This document shows positions 10,002 through 19,869 of a DNA stretch of 64,000 bases, piece by piece. The notes below the pieces were generated by a model that ran no database searches, was not told the origin of the DNA, and saw only the letters and a list, made by a program, of their open reading frames with translations. Source of the stretch: Prorocentrum cordatum (taxonomy: Eukaryota > Sar > Dinophyceae > Prorocentrales > Prorocentraceae); assembly GCA_963575745.1 (NCBI GenBank), contig CAUYUJ010005603.1, forward strand, positions 210,862 through 274,861, in the 5' to 3' direction. Positions within the stretch are counted from its first letter, which is position 1, and every line of letters starts with the position of its first letter. The position numbers were made by a program, and so were the translations under genes.

Positions 10002-10931
10002 CTACCCCTGGCACGGTTTCTTGACGGCTCGCAGCGCCTCCAAGGCACCCCTGACGCGCTTGCGCTCCAAGTCATGGCTGCAACCGAGGAGGACACCGCC
10101 AGGATCATCATTAGCCATGAGTGCGTCGAAAGCCTCGCCTGGGAGGCCCTCCGCTCCGACGTTCGGTGCTGCGCGCTGCTGCTCGCCGACGCCGCCCGCT
10201 GGGGCGCCTCCTGGGGTTGCTGCTGGCGCTGCGCCGGCCGCTGGGCCTCCCGACGGCGCTGCCGCTGCGGGGGCCGCCGGCGCCGCGCGCGCCTCCTCGG
10301 CGAGCTCGCTGACCATGGCAGAGAGCTGCGCGAGGAGGTCTGCGCCCGAGACTCCGTCAGTGTTGAGGGTGCCGAGCTTCTGCTTGATCGTGTCTGGGTT
10401 GATGCCGCCGCCGAAGCGTCTCGCGCTTGGCCTCCGCCTGCGAGCCTCGAGCTTCGCGGTCTCCGACTGCGAGCCGTGCACCTGCCCCAAAGCCTTGAGA
10501 GCAGCCTCTTGGTCGCGCTGAAGCTGCTCTTTAGCATGCGCAAGCTGCCGAGCCAAGTTGCCCACGCGCTGCGGGGCTGACTTGCCCACCAGGCCGAGAG
10601 CAACAGCGCGACGAGCTGCCTCAACCTTGCTGCGGCTAGACTGGCTAAGCGTGAGCTTGGTGGCCCCCCAGGTCTCGCGCTCGAAAGTCGCCCAGACCTT
10701 GACCTGCTCCGCCGAGAGGGTGCTGCCCGAACCCTGCTTGCCAGCCTTCGGGTCCCATCCGTTAGAATAGTTGCCGCCAGAGAAGGTCTTACCATTCTGC
10801 CCCAATTGCTGGCGTGGCGGTGCGATGGCCCACTTGCCGCGAACTGGAGGCTGACGGTCCTGCCAAGGAGCTGCTCCACCGCAAGGGACGCGAGGCCGAA
10901 CTCCACCGCATCCTGGCTTACCACACCGCAT
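10002..10931 (-). CDS. LINE-A N-terminal (ORF1-like) protein fragment
   Basis: A 309-residue frame starts at 10931, 180 bases after the DinoSL relic, and begins with a CGKPGC cysteine pair that may be the remnant of a zinc finger. Residues about 75-190 look helical and charged, with many Glu, Lys, Gln and Ala (for example QLAHAKEQLQRDQEAALKAL), suggesting a coiled coil for self-association. Residues about 195-215 contain IKQKLGTLNTDGVSGADLL. An Ala/Pro/Gly-rich stretch follows, then a basic C-terminus (SHDLERKRVRGALEALR). It overlaps the start of the endonuclease in another frame. The likely role is RNA binding within the LINE particle, by position only. The codon pattern is plausibly coding, but the element is dead. 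Confidence 0.6.
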   Translation of the reverse strand: MRCGKPGCGGVRPRVPCGGAAPWQDRQPPVRGKWAIAPPRQQLGQNGKTFSGGNYSNGWDPKAGKQGSGSTLSAEQVKVWATFERETWGATKLTLSQSSRSKVEAARRAVALGLVGKSAPQRVGNLARQLAHAKEQLQRDQEAALKALGQVHGSQSETAKLEARRRRPSARRFGGGINPDTIKQKLGTLNTDGVSGADLLAQLSAMVSELAEEARAAPAAPAAAAPSGGPAAGAAPAATPGGAPAGGVGEQQRAAPNVGAEGLPGEAFDALMANDDPGGVLLGCSHDLERKRVRGALEALRAVKKPCQG

Positions 10932-11110
10932 ACGGGTTGCAGGAAGGAGCTCTCCACACGAACACTGTCAATGACTCGCCATGGCCCGGGCGAAGAAACA
11001 GCAGACGTCACCAACATCGAGAGAACCGAGACTGCCCGCGCGCGTCGCGCCGACGGTGGGTCTGTCAACGGACCAGCGGCCTCCGCTTGCAGACCGCGGG
11101 CCAGAAGCAT

Positions 11111-11132
11111 TTTGAGCCAAAATGGCGATGGA
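11111..11132 (-). other. Relic dinoflagellate spliced leader at LINE-A 5' end
   Basis: On the minus strand these 22 bases contain an exact 15-base match, GCCATTTTGGCTCAA, to the core of the 22-nt DinoSL that is trans-spliced to dinoflagellate mRNAs. In total 19 of 22 positions agree; differences are at leader positions 4, 6 and 22. It stands at the expected place: the very 5' end of the LINE, before the first ORF, and one base from a GGATTGGAGCC motif that seems to belong to the target. A retrocopied trans-spliced transcript would leave this mark. Confidence 0.85.
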
Positions 11133-11133
11133 A

Positions 11134-11200
11134 GGATTGGAGCCGCAAGAGAAGGGCAATATATAGGAACACGGGTGGTCAAATCTATTTTCCCCACATC
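11134..11200. repeat. GGATTGGAGCC unit upstream of LINE-A
   Basis: GGATTGGAGCC (11134-11144) is followed by GCAAGAGAAGGGCAATATAT and AGGAACACGGGT. The same order is seen at 2403-2440 next to the truncated LINE-A. It is probably the insertion site of the LINE. Confidence 0.6.
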
Positions 11201-11269
11201 CTGAGTGGGGTTCTTGTTTTCCCGAACATCCTCTCCTTTTCCCTCCCGCCTCCCGCCTCCCGCCTCCGA

Positions 11270-11870
11270 TACCACGCCTACCATTCCATGCCATATCATG
11301 CCTACCACATGTCATACCATATCATAACACACAACACTATAACTAAACCGTACACACCATACAAAACCATACCACACCGACTAACCTACCTACCATACCA
11401 TACGAAACCATATCATACCACACATACCATACAGAACCATACCACACCGACCGTACAATACCATACCACACTTACCACATACCATACCATACCACACCAC
11501 ACCATAACAATATCATACACACCATGTAATACCGTACCACGCTTACCATGCAATAGCACACCTACAGTACCATACAATACCATACCACGCATATCATACA
11601 CTACCATACAAAACCGAACGTACAACACCATACCAAACAGTATCAAACAAAACCATACGATACCGACAATGCCATACAATACCGTACGATACAATACCAC
11701 CCATACCATACAATACCATACCAAACCAACCGTACATTACGATACCGTATGATACCGCACACTACCATACCACACATACCATACAATACCATATCAAACC
11801 AACCGTATAATACCATACCGTATAATAACATATAATACCTATACGACCCTACAATACCATACAATGCAAT
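11270..11870. repeat. CCATA/ACCAT pentamer satellite
   Basis: About 600 bp of degenerate pentanucleotide, mainly CCATA with CCACA and CCGTA variants, on the plus strand. The long ORFs over it (Tyr/His/Thr-rich on plus, Val/Trp/Tyr-rich on minus) are by-products of the repeat. Confidence 0.9.
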
Positions 11871-11886
11871 ACATTCACCCCACCCA

Positions 11887-12530
11887 GGGAGGCCCCACCA
11901 GAGCGGCCAGGGTATTCGCACACCTTATTATTTATCAGGTTTCGTGCCCCTCCCACGCCTCCAGGGAGGCCCCACCAGAGCGGGCAGGGTATTCGCACAC
12001 CATATTAATCATCAGGCTTCGTGCTCCTCCCACCACCAGGGAGGCTCCACCAGAGCGGGCAAGGTATCCGCACACCAAATTATTTATCAGGTTTCGTGCC
12101 CCTCCGACTCCCACCCCTCCAGGGAGGCCCGGCCAGAGCGGGCAGGGTATCCGCGCACCATATTATTTACCAAGTTTCGTGCCCCTCCCGCCCCTCCAGG
12201 GAGGCCCCACCAGAGGGGAGGGTTATCCGCACACATATCAATTTTACTAGTTTCGTGCCCTCCACCCTCCAGGGAGGCCCCACCTGAGCGGCAGGGGTAT
12301 TCGCACCACCATATTATTTTATTGTTTTCGTGCACCTCCCATTCTCCAGGGATAGGGCCCCACCAAAGCGAGAGGGTATCCGACACCATCATATTCATAT
12401 TATTTATCGGTTCGTGCCCACTCCACCCTCAGGGATGCCCGCCAGAGCGATCACCACGAGAACACACAAATATTCTGTATTCAAGGTTTCGTGCCCCTCC
12501 CCACCCTCCCGGGAGGCAGGGGAGGCCCCG
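11887..12530. repeat. 77-bp tandem repeat, nine units
   Basis: Units beginning GGGAGGCCCCACCAGAGCGG start at about 11887, 11964, 12039, 12122, 12199, 12272, 12349, 12432 and 12510, giving spacings of 73-83 bp. Each unit includes GTATCCGCACACC, an AT-rich ATATTATTTATC segment and TTTCGTGCCCCTCC. Unit junctions form the palindrome GCCTCCAGGGAGGC in the better-kept copies. Confidence 0.9.
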
Positions 12531-12539
12531 CCCTCCATC

Positions 12540-12606
12540 CGCGCGACGCCCAGGCGAGGGCCCGCGACGCCCAGACGAATGTGCGCGACGCCCAGGCGAG
12601 GGCCCC
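12540..12606. repeat. Short GCGACGCCCAGGCGAGGGCC repeat, three units
   Basis: Three copies of a roughly 21-bp unit (GCGACGCCCAGGCGAGGGC type) follow directly on the 77-bp array. I see nothing gene-like from 12607 to 12711. Confidence 0.75.
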
Positions 12607-12711
12607 GTTTTGAAAACGACAACCCCGTAACATCCTTATGTGGGGAACTCCGATAGCATAATTTAAAGAAAAAACGCGTACACACAGAGAATCGTGCTCA
12701 GGGGAAACACA

Positions 12712-12990
12712 ATCTATAGAAACAGACGTACAACACATGAAATTGGAGCCCACTACCGTGGCCTTCTGATGCCTCATGCTTCCTGGGGACACGGGGACTC
12801 TTGGGCCCCCGTGGTGCTTCCGGGGCTTGGCGCTCTCAGGCGGCTTCCTGTGGCCTCTTGTGGCCTCCTTGTGGCGTCCGCGGCCTCTGAGCATTCATGA
12901 AGCATTCCTTGACTTCTAGACCCTCGTGGGGCCTCCTGGGGCCTCCTGTAGCCACCTGTAGCCTTTCCTGTGGCTCCTGATTATTTCCTG
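12712..12990. repeat. GGATTGGAGCC-type unit plus 11-bp array, without LINE
   Basis: CTATAGAAACAGACGTACAA and AAATTGGAGCCC (to 12751) are followed by CCTGGGG-type 11-mers to about 12980. This is the same pairing as at 2403-2880 but with no LINE coding nearby, so the unit and array travel together or mark a common target. From 12991 to 13220 no feature is seen. Confidence 0.6.
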
Positions 12991-13221
12991 GTACGCCCTG
13001 TGGCACATGTGCTGGCCTCTGATGAACATCGTGCCACGTAGTCTGGCAGCAAGCCAGGGTCAGGGTAGGTGATGCCCGCGAAGGGCGGCCACTGAGGGCG
13101 CCGGCGGGGAACAGTTACAATTACAGCTTGCGTGCCAGCTCCAGTGGGAATGGCCTGCGGGCCTCAAGCGATGCACAACCAGCCATGCGCAAACAAGAAA
13201 ATCGATCATATGAAACGGAAG

Positions 13222-13265
13222 AGGAGGAGTAGGAGGAGGAGGAGGAGGAGGAGGAGGGGGAGGAG
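13222..13265. repeat. GGA microsatellite, the one purine-strand TCC tract
   Basis: AGGAGGAGG repeats on the plus strand. Almost all other TCC/GGA tracts in the window have the pyrimidine strand as plus. Confidence 0.8.
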
Positions 13266-13269
13266 GAAT

Positions 13270-14395
13270 CTGGCCAGCAAAATAGGCAAACCGCTCGAGA
13301 CATCCTCAACATCTGGCCCCAGGTGGGGGCGAACATGAGTGCCTCGCTCGAGACATCCTCCAACTCTGCTCCGAAGCCGAGGATGTTGAGCACCGAAACA
13401 GGCACCCCGCTCGAGACATCCCCACCTTTCTGGCGCGAAGGGAGGAGTGCAATACTCCGTGGCGGCTCCCCATTGGGGGTGCAATGTGCGCCTCGCTCGA
13501 GACAATCTCCAAATCTGCTAGCGAAGGATGTTGAGCACCAACACAGGCAAACCGCTCGAGACATCCCCGCCATTTGGCGCGAACGGGAAGAATGCAGTAA
13601 CCTCTGGCGGCTCCCATTGGGTGGTGAGAAGATCCGCGCCTCGCTCGAGCGGCACCTCTCCAAATCTGCTTCGCCAGCAAGGATTGAGCACCCTCGCGGG
13701 TCGACCGCTCGAGACCTGCCGCAACTTTGGCCGAACGGAGGGGTGCTGAAATCAGGCGCCTCGCTCGAGACATCCTCCAATCTGATTCCGAAAAGGCGAG
13801 GATGTTGAGCACCGAAACAGGCACTTGTTTAAGTCCCTACCATTTTGGCGCGAACGGAGGAATGCAATACTCCGTGACGGCTGCCCCTTGGGGGTGCTGA
13901 AATCCGCGCACCGCTCGAGACATCCTCCAAATTTGCTCCGAAGACGGATGATGTTGAGCACCAAGATAGGCAAACCGCTCGAGACGTCCACGCCATCTTG
14001 GCGCGAACGGAAACATGCAATACCCCCTGGCGGCTTCCGCTTAGGGGGCTCTGAAACCCGTGCCTCGCTCGAGAATTCCTCCAAATCTGCTCCGAAAGTG
14101 GAGGCTGCTGAGCACCACAACAAGCAAACCGCTTGAGACATCCCCGCCATTTCGACGCGAACGGAAGAATGCAATACCTCCTGGCGCCCCCCCCCTTGGG
14201 GGAGCTGAGATCCGCGCCTCGCTCGAGACATCCTCGGACACTGCTCTGAAAGAGAAGGATGCTGAGCACCCAAACAACCAACCCTGAGACATCCCCCCAA
14301 TCTGAGCGAGACCGGGCCCGTGATATACCCCCTGGCGCCTCCTCTTGGAAGTGCTGAAGCCAGCGCCTCTCTTGAGACATCCTCACAACGTGTGT
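13270..14395. repeat. CTCGAGACATCC repeat family, block 2
   Basis: Roughly nine pairs of half-units alternate between a GCCTCGCTCGAGACATCCTC type, followed by CAAATCTGCTCCGAA and GAGGATGTTGAGCACC, and an AAACCGCTCGAGACATCC type, followed by CGCCATTTTGGCGCGAACGG and CAATACCCCCTGGCGGC. The core contains a CTCGAG palindrome. Frames on both strands stay open for 100-250 codons because the unit is rich in C and G, but they change phase between units, so I do not call proteins. Confidence 0.85.
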
Positions 14396-14460
14396 GTGTG
14401 TGTGTGTGCTTGCGTGAGTGAGTGAGTGAGTGAGTGAGAGTCTGAGCGCGCAAGTACCAG
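14386..14460. repeat. GT and GTGA microsatellite
   Basis: (TG)n at 14386-14410 runs into (GTGA)n at about 14415-14442. Confidence 0.9.
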
Positions 14461-14639
14461 GAGTGTGAGTGAGTCTGCATATGAGTAATCCCGAGCATGA
14501 GAAACCTTAGCATCAGGATACTAAGAGCGAGTGCATCTGAGTATTAGTCAGTCTGGACATGAGTGAGTCTACATGTGAATGAGTCAGAGAATGATGACCT
14601 GAGGGTGGGAGGTGTTCTCGTTCAGCGCGGTAGAAGTAA

Positions 14640-15190
14640 TAACAAGAGCCCCATCCTTAGGATATTGGGAACAAGAACCCCTATCTTAAGAATTGGGGGA
14701 ACACAGGGTCCTATGAGCCCACGTCTTCGAGGCCACGATCCCTTCTGTAACACACTTGATCCACGCCTTCAAGGTCACAACCCCGAGTAGGCCAGAGTAA
14801 AAGACCATGGTTCCCGCGTTTTCGATTCCTCGACCCTTCGTACACAGAAATAACAGACACGCGCCTTCGAGGCCACGATCCTTTGCCTTCGAAGCCACCA
14901 TAAATTGTAAAGCACCATGGGTCCGCGATCAGGGTACCACGGTCCCATATCAAAAACGTTGCACTCACACTCACGAAGGCACGATCTCTTGTAAACCAAC
15001 TTCTGGATCCGCGTTCCGAACCCACCAGCCACTCCTTCAAGTACCCAGTGAAGCCTGCCTTCAGACCTTCAATCAGCCAACTGACCAGCCAAGCTGCAAA
15101 CCGTCCATCCATCCAGATAGCCAGCCAAACAGTCGAGTTGCCAGCCTGCCAACCAATCAGCCAATCAACCAACGAACACAATGGACAAGC
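14640..15190. repeat. Degenerate repeats: CACGATCCC words and CCAACCAATCAG words
   Basis: Between 14720 and 14990 the phrase TTCGAGGCCACGATCC recurs three or four times with decay. From 15045 to 15185 CCAACCA/CAGCCAA tetramer-like words repeat. No gene is seen. 14461-14639 holds loose GAGTGAGTC words only. Confidence 0.55.
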
Positions 15191-15364
15191 AATGCAAGCA
15201 GTCTGAGAGGGGGGACGGCGGCAGCGGACAAAGACCTTGAGATAATTACGCCGAACAGCTCCGCGCTTACGGTGCCAATTCTCCCCTGCGAATCAAATCT
15301 GGGCACAGGGATATTACAGGGTGGTGAACGGCCTCTTCCAAATAACTCCTTGTCTGCTTCCACA

Positions 15365-15700
15365 TTCTCCTTCCTCCTCCTCCTCCTCCTCGTCCTCCTC
15401 CTCCTCCTCGCGCTCCTCCTCGTTCCCCCGTCCTTTCCATCTCTTCCTTCCCCTCCCCTTCCCCTCCTCCTCTAGATCCTCCTCCCTCCTCTCATCTCAT
15501 CCCCCGCCTCCTCCCTCCTCCTCCTCCGCCTCCACCTCCGCGTCCTCCTCCTCTTCTGGTCCCGTCCTTTCTGTGCTCCTAGCCCGTTTTGGCTCGCGGT
15601 CCAAATGGCCCCTTCCGCGAGCGCATCGGTGCAAAAAAAAAAGGAAAAATAAAAAAAAAAATAAATATGATAAGAAATAAAAAAAAAAGAAGCCCCGTGC
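15365..15700. repeat. TCC tract and A-rich tract
   Basis: (TCC)n with interruptions runs to about 15560. An A-rich stretch with runs of 9-10 A at 15634-15690 follows after a 70-bp gap. It could be the tail of an old retrocopy on the plus strand, but nothing coding is recognisable upstream. Confidence 0.7.
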
Positions 15701-16880
15701 ATACAGGCCGCCTATGGCTGCGGTCGTGCGCTCTGTGGCGGCCGCTCGCATTCGCGATGGAGGCGACCGGAGGTTTGCGCGAACTGGCCGCCGCTATGGC
15801 GCACAAGGACGTCCACATGGTCCTTCACCCGTACAGCGGCCACCGACGGCTGCTGTCAGCGGCAGTTGCGGGCTGAGCGAGATCGGCGTCGTCGCGAAGA
15901 CTTCGCCAGGCCGGGGGTGGGGCCCGGCGGCGTGTGGCGGGCGACACCGAAGGTGGCGCGCTCCTCTGGGTGCTGCTGGGCATGCAGCTGCTTATGCACG
16001 CGTGGCAGTCGTGCTGTCAAGGAGATGGGCCTCGTCGAGCCAGCTACGACCGACCGCGTGGTCCGATCAGAGCGCAGCTGGCGGCGCTGCTCGCGTGTCC
16101 AGCCCTGGAGCTCGTGCAAGGGCAGGGACAAGAGCAAGGTTTTTTGGCGACCAGGACAAGGGCACGGGCTTTGAGCGAGAGGCCCTCCACCACCGCGCCT
16201 TCGGCCTCGCGGAGAGCATGGGCTCCGCAAGCTCAGCGACGTCGAGCTCGGCACCTGGATCAAGGGGGCTCTGGCAGGCGGCAGGCGAGTCGTTGACGGT
16301 GGAGGTCGGCATCGGCATCGTCCCTGATGCCGCTCTTCCTGGACTGAGCCGTTTTCCAGCAGCTGTGGCTCGCTGAAGCGGCGGTCGGCCTCCGTTGCAA
16401 GCGCTGTCGCGAGGACTCCTTCCCTGGCATCTGGAGGTAGTGGGCGTGGAGTTCCCCCCCCCGCCCAAGCAAACTCCCTGTACTCCTCTTCTTTATCCGC
16501 CAAATTCTCAACTGTCTCATCCTCATCGTCCTCCCAATCCTCTCCTCCTCGCCTCCCCTCATCCCCCCTCCACCACAGCCTCCCCAGGACAAGTGAAGTG
16601 GAGCTGTCCCCGTCTGCCCCTGCTCCCCCGCCCCCCCTTCTACTTACATATACGACCACCCTGCGGGTGATAAGGAGGTTTGGGGGGGGAGGGGCCCAGC
16701 AATGGGCAACAGTGGTGAATGTTGTTGTGACAATGCCAGTGAAGATAGTTGCGTTGCCGCTCGCTCTTGGGAGCGTTGGTGTCGAGTTGTTTACGTCCGC
16801 TTGCTCTTTGGCGCCTTGGTACCATTGGTGCATTTGGCCACAGAAGACTGAAGCGCTGGCAAAGCTTGGCGCAGCCCGCG
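15701..16880. other. Unassigned GC-rich stretch, no recognised gene
   Basis: Long overlapping ORFs exist on both strands (for example a minus frame of 361 codons at 15856-16941), but none shows a domain, repeat structure or motif I recognise. The composition alone can keep frames open. An exon of a diverged gene cannot be excluded. Confidence 0.4.
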
Positions 16881-16884
16881 CCCC

Positions 16885-17093
16885 CTCTTGCACTATCGAT
16901 CTCACTATCGATCTCTTATCGGTCTCACTCATCGATCTCACTCGATCAATCTCACCATCAATCTCACAATCGATCTCATCATCGATCTCTCTCGGCGGGT
17001 CTCACTATCCCACACACGATCCCACCATGCCGCTCGACACACATGCCGCTCGACACCATGCCGCTCGACACACAATCGATCTCGCAATCGACG

Positions 17094-17135
<42 letters not shown>

Positions 17136-17166
17136 ACAACAACATCAACATCAACATCAACATCAA

Positions 17167-17215
<49 letters not shown>

Positions 17216-17310
17216 GCCATCATCAACATCATCATCATTATCACCATCATCATCATCATCACACATCATAATCATTATCATAATCATCATCGTAATCATC
17301 ATCAACATCA
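16885..17310. repeat. ATCGATCTC repeats and (ATC)n microsatellite
   Basis: CGATCTCACTAT-type words at 16885-17000 and GCCGCTCGACAC words at 17025-17070 precede an ATC/AAC trinucleotide tract at 17090-17310. His-, Ile-, Ser- or Asp-rich translations are by-products. Confidence 0.9.
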
Positions 17311-17314
17311 TCAT

Positions 17315-17520
17315 CGGGACACCGACGGGACACGGACGGGACACCGGCGGAACACCGGCGGGACACCGCGCCGCCCCGGCCGCCCGGAAAGGAATCATTT
17401 CGTCCGGCCGCGCCTCAGCCACACGGGACACCAGCGTGACACCGGCGGGACACCGCGGGCCACCGGCCGCCCGGAAGGGAGTCATTTGGTCCGGCCGCGC
17501 CTCAGCCACAGGAGACTTTC
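17315..17520. repeat. GGGACACCGGCG minisatellite
   Basis: GGACACCGGCGGGACACCG-type 11-12-mers occur in two clusters. Two related segments, each with GTCCGGCCGCGCCTCAGCCAC, start near 17400 and 17490. 17521-17955 shows no supported feature. Confidence 0.75.
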
Positions 17521-17959
17521 TCTCGCCCGCCCACGCAGCTTCGCCTCGCCCGCACGGCACGCACGAACACGAAACCGAAATCGATTTCCCGGTAGGTGGG
17601 CTCTCCGTTCCACTTCGATCTCACCCCCCAACCTCCGACACTGCCTCTTTGCCCCGCCACCCCCCGCTGGAAGGACCCTCAGCCAGCCAAGAGATGGGAC
17701 ATCGCGTGCTGCGGCCGCCGCCGCAGAGGCGGCCGCCGAGAGGGCGCAAACCGCAGGGCGCAGCATCGATCCGGTCTGGCCAACAATCGGGTTGTGAGAA
17801 GGCTCGAGGGCCCTGAAACAGCTTCCAGCCGACCGCCTCCTCATGCACCTTGCCACTCCTCTCTCTTTCCCTCCACCTGCTCGGCCCTCCTTTCCGATCA
17901 CCCGGCCACCCCATCGCTACCTTCTCGAAGACAATGGCCTCCTGCCGCCCCATCTTGCG

Positions 17960-18295
17960 CCTTCGCCCCCTTTTCGGTGGAGCACCCTACAGGGCCACGA
18001 AACGTGTGAGTGCGCGAAATGGAGGTGGAACTGCATGTGGACCTTGTCAGTGGGGCCTTCGGTGGAGCACAGTATGGGGCCATGGAACGTGTGAGGAGGT
18101 GTGCCGAAGTGGAGTGGAACTGCATGCGGACCCTGCCACTGGGGCCTTCGGTGGAGCACCATATGACCTATGAGGCCACGAGGCGTGTGAGGGCTGCGCC
18201 GAAATGGAAGTGGAACTGCATGTGGACCCTGCAACTAGGGCCTTCGGTGGAGCACCCTATGGGGCCACAAGGCGTGTGAGGGGTGCGCCGACATG
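17960..18295. repeat. About 90-bp tandem repeat, four units
   Basis: Units contain CCTTCGGTGGAGCACC, then GGGGCCA, CGTGTGAGG and GTGGAACTGCATGTGGACC. The GGTGGAGCA word recurs near 17972, 18059, 18150 and 18246, a spacing of 87-96 bp. Confidence 0.85.
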
Positions 18296-18479
18296 TTTGC
18301 TTGGTGCGGAGGGCAGAGGCAGGGATGGGAGGAGGGAGGAGTGGGAGGCGGAGGAGGCGGGAGGGAAGGAGGTACGCGGGGCGCTATGTCTGCAAAACGA
18401 GGGCCCAATACCATAGGATGCTTGGGAAAAGAGGCGTAGGGAGGAAGAGTCGTTTGCCTGCGGTCTCCTGCCGCCTCCC

Positions 18480-18849
18480 TCAGCCTCCCCTTCTCGCCAT
18501 CCTTCCCCCCTCTTCCCCTCCTCCGTACTCCTGCGTCCCGGCGTTTCCGTCCGTCCTCCCACTCCTCCTCGTCCTTCCCCTGTCGCACCCATCGTTAACT
18601 CTGCGTCCCTGCTCCTCCTCTTCCTCCTCCTCCCCCTCCTCCTCCTCCTCCGCCTCTCCCTCCTCCTCCCCCATCCTTCAGCACCACCACCTCCTCCTCC
18701 TCCTCACTCAATCTCCAGAACCCATGCTCTTAGTCCCCCTCATCATGTGTTCTGAATCCTCCGTTCCACCCTCCCACGAAAATGGCCTCAGGACGTTTCA
18801 CACATCCCAAAGAGGCCTCGTGCTTTCTGTGCAGAGTCACCATCACCAC

Positions 18850-18905
<56 letters not shown>

Positions 18906-18963
18906 GCATCATCATCGTCATCATCACCATCACCATCACCATCACCATCACCATCATTATCAT

Positions 18964-18994
<31 letters not shown>

Positions 18995-19085
18995 ATCATC
19001 ATCACCAGCATCATCAGCAGTAGCATTCGCAGTATCATCATCGTCATCATCGTCATCATCATCATCAGCAGCATCATCATCACTA
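18480..19085. repeat. TCC tract and (ATC)n microsatellite
   Basis: TCC-rich tract at 18480-18710, then near-perfect (CAT)n at 18838-19080 with CAG and CAC variants. Confidence 0.9.
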
Positions 19086-19184
19086 TCACACCCTGGCCGT
19101 CACCAGAATCATCATCATCGTCATCATCATCGTCGTCGCACACGCACATACTCCCACGCACACGCTCACAAATTCATCTGGATG

Positions 19185-19445
19185 AGGCATCGAGCGGGGA
19201 TCTCGTCTGTGAGCGAATCGCGTAGAAGTCTCGAGCGAGAGCACGTTCCTATGGGGCAAGCGCTTCATACTACGTAGCAATCCGACGCGGCCACCCTCAA
19301 CCTGTAAATGTCGTCACGTTCGGGCCCCTGAGACGTGAATTTTGAGGACGTCTCGAGCGGGAGCCGTGTCTGTGATTGAATCGCGAGGGCGTCTCGAGCA
19401 GGAGCCCCCATTCCTATCGGGCAAGCGCTTCACATTAGTAACCCG
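19185..19445 (-). repeat. Diverged, inverted copies of the 160-bp satellite
   Basis: Read on the minus strand this gives GGCTCCCGCTCGAGAC, then TTCACAGAC-like, CCCAT and TGACGAC words in the same order as the 160-bp monomer at 23.3-28.9 kb. Two GGGCAAGCG landmarks (19254 and 19419) are about 165 bp apart, close to the monomer length. The core here reads CTCGAGAC, linking the 160-bp family to the CTCGAGACATCC family. Confidence 0.65.
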
Positions 19446-19794
19446 AGAAGGCCATCTTCAAGCCTGCAACTGTCTCGCCAGCAGTAAGCTTAGCAGGAAG
19501 ATCGACGAGACAATCTGACGCCAGATGTTCAAATTCTGAGCAAGAAGCGGGTAGGTCGACTGTTGGCATGCCTGTCCGGAGCATAACAAAGAAGGGGTCG
19601 CGTGGGCCCCGCCTCCGAGCGTGGTCTGGCGCCAGAGACTTACACATTTCCCGCCCGTGGATGCAGACCCATAGGCGGTGGAACGTGGTGTCGGGCCTGC
19701 CGCAGTAAGTGCAGGCAGATGCCCTCATGAATATAGACCCATTGTTGAAGGCTGGCGCCTGTGACGTGGCATCCACAGAAAACTGCGCGTGCAC
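19435..19794 (-). pseudogene. LINE C-terminal zinc-knuckle fragment
   Basis: A 119-residue minus frame contains ACTYCGRPDTTFHRLWVC, a C-x2-C-x7-H-x4-C zinc knuckle. A knuckle of this C-x2-C...H...C type with the DTxxHRxW wording is common between RT and the C-terminus of non-LTR retrotransposons. No RT, endonuclease or RNase H motif flanks it, so it is a short relic. It abuts the inverted satellite copies. It is not LINE-A, whose matching region lacks this wording. Confidence is good for retroelement origin, lower for subtype. Confidence 0.65.
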
Positions 19795-19869
19795 CAGCTG
19801 GGTATCGTAGGAAGTGGGGTTGTCCGTTTGCTTCTCCCCCTTTTCCCGCTCACATGCCTCTTCCGATTC

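Larger units (their letters stand above)
4895..11132 (-). mobile_element. LINE-A, near full-length degenerate non-LTR retrotransposon
   Basis: Read on the minus strand the order is: DinoSL relic (11132-11111), N-terminal protein (10931-10002), exonuclease-endonuclease-phosphatase (EEP) endonuclease (about 9990-9200), reverse transcriptase (about 8600-7200), linker, RNase H (about 6590-6030), C-terminal tail (to 5131) and 3' flank. This is the layout of a non-LTR element of the endonuclease-RT-RNase H type, about 6.2 kb long. The frame changes many times, so it cannot make an intact polyprotein. A 3' fragment of the same family lies at 932-2403. The 5' and 3' ends both sit beside GGATTGGAGCC-type motifs. 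Confidence 0.88.

Noticed and set aside
11413-11724. Val/Trp/Tyr-rich minus ORF resembling a membrane protein
   Set aside because: It is a translation of the CCATA pentamer array.
15575-15600. TAGCCCGTTTTGGCTCGCG as a second spliced-leader relic
   Set aside because: It needs an insertion and several mismatches and has no retrocopy downstream.
15856-16941. 361-codon minus ORF
   Set aside because: No motif, and opposite-strand frames are equally long. Composition explains it.
17005-17560. His-, Asp- and Met-rich ORFs over ATC and CAT tracts (also 18.7-19.2 and 46.5-47.5 kb)
   Set aside because: They are translations of trinucleotide microsatellites.
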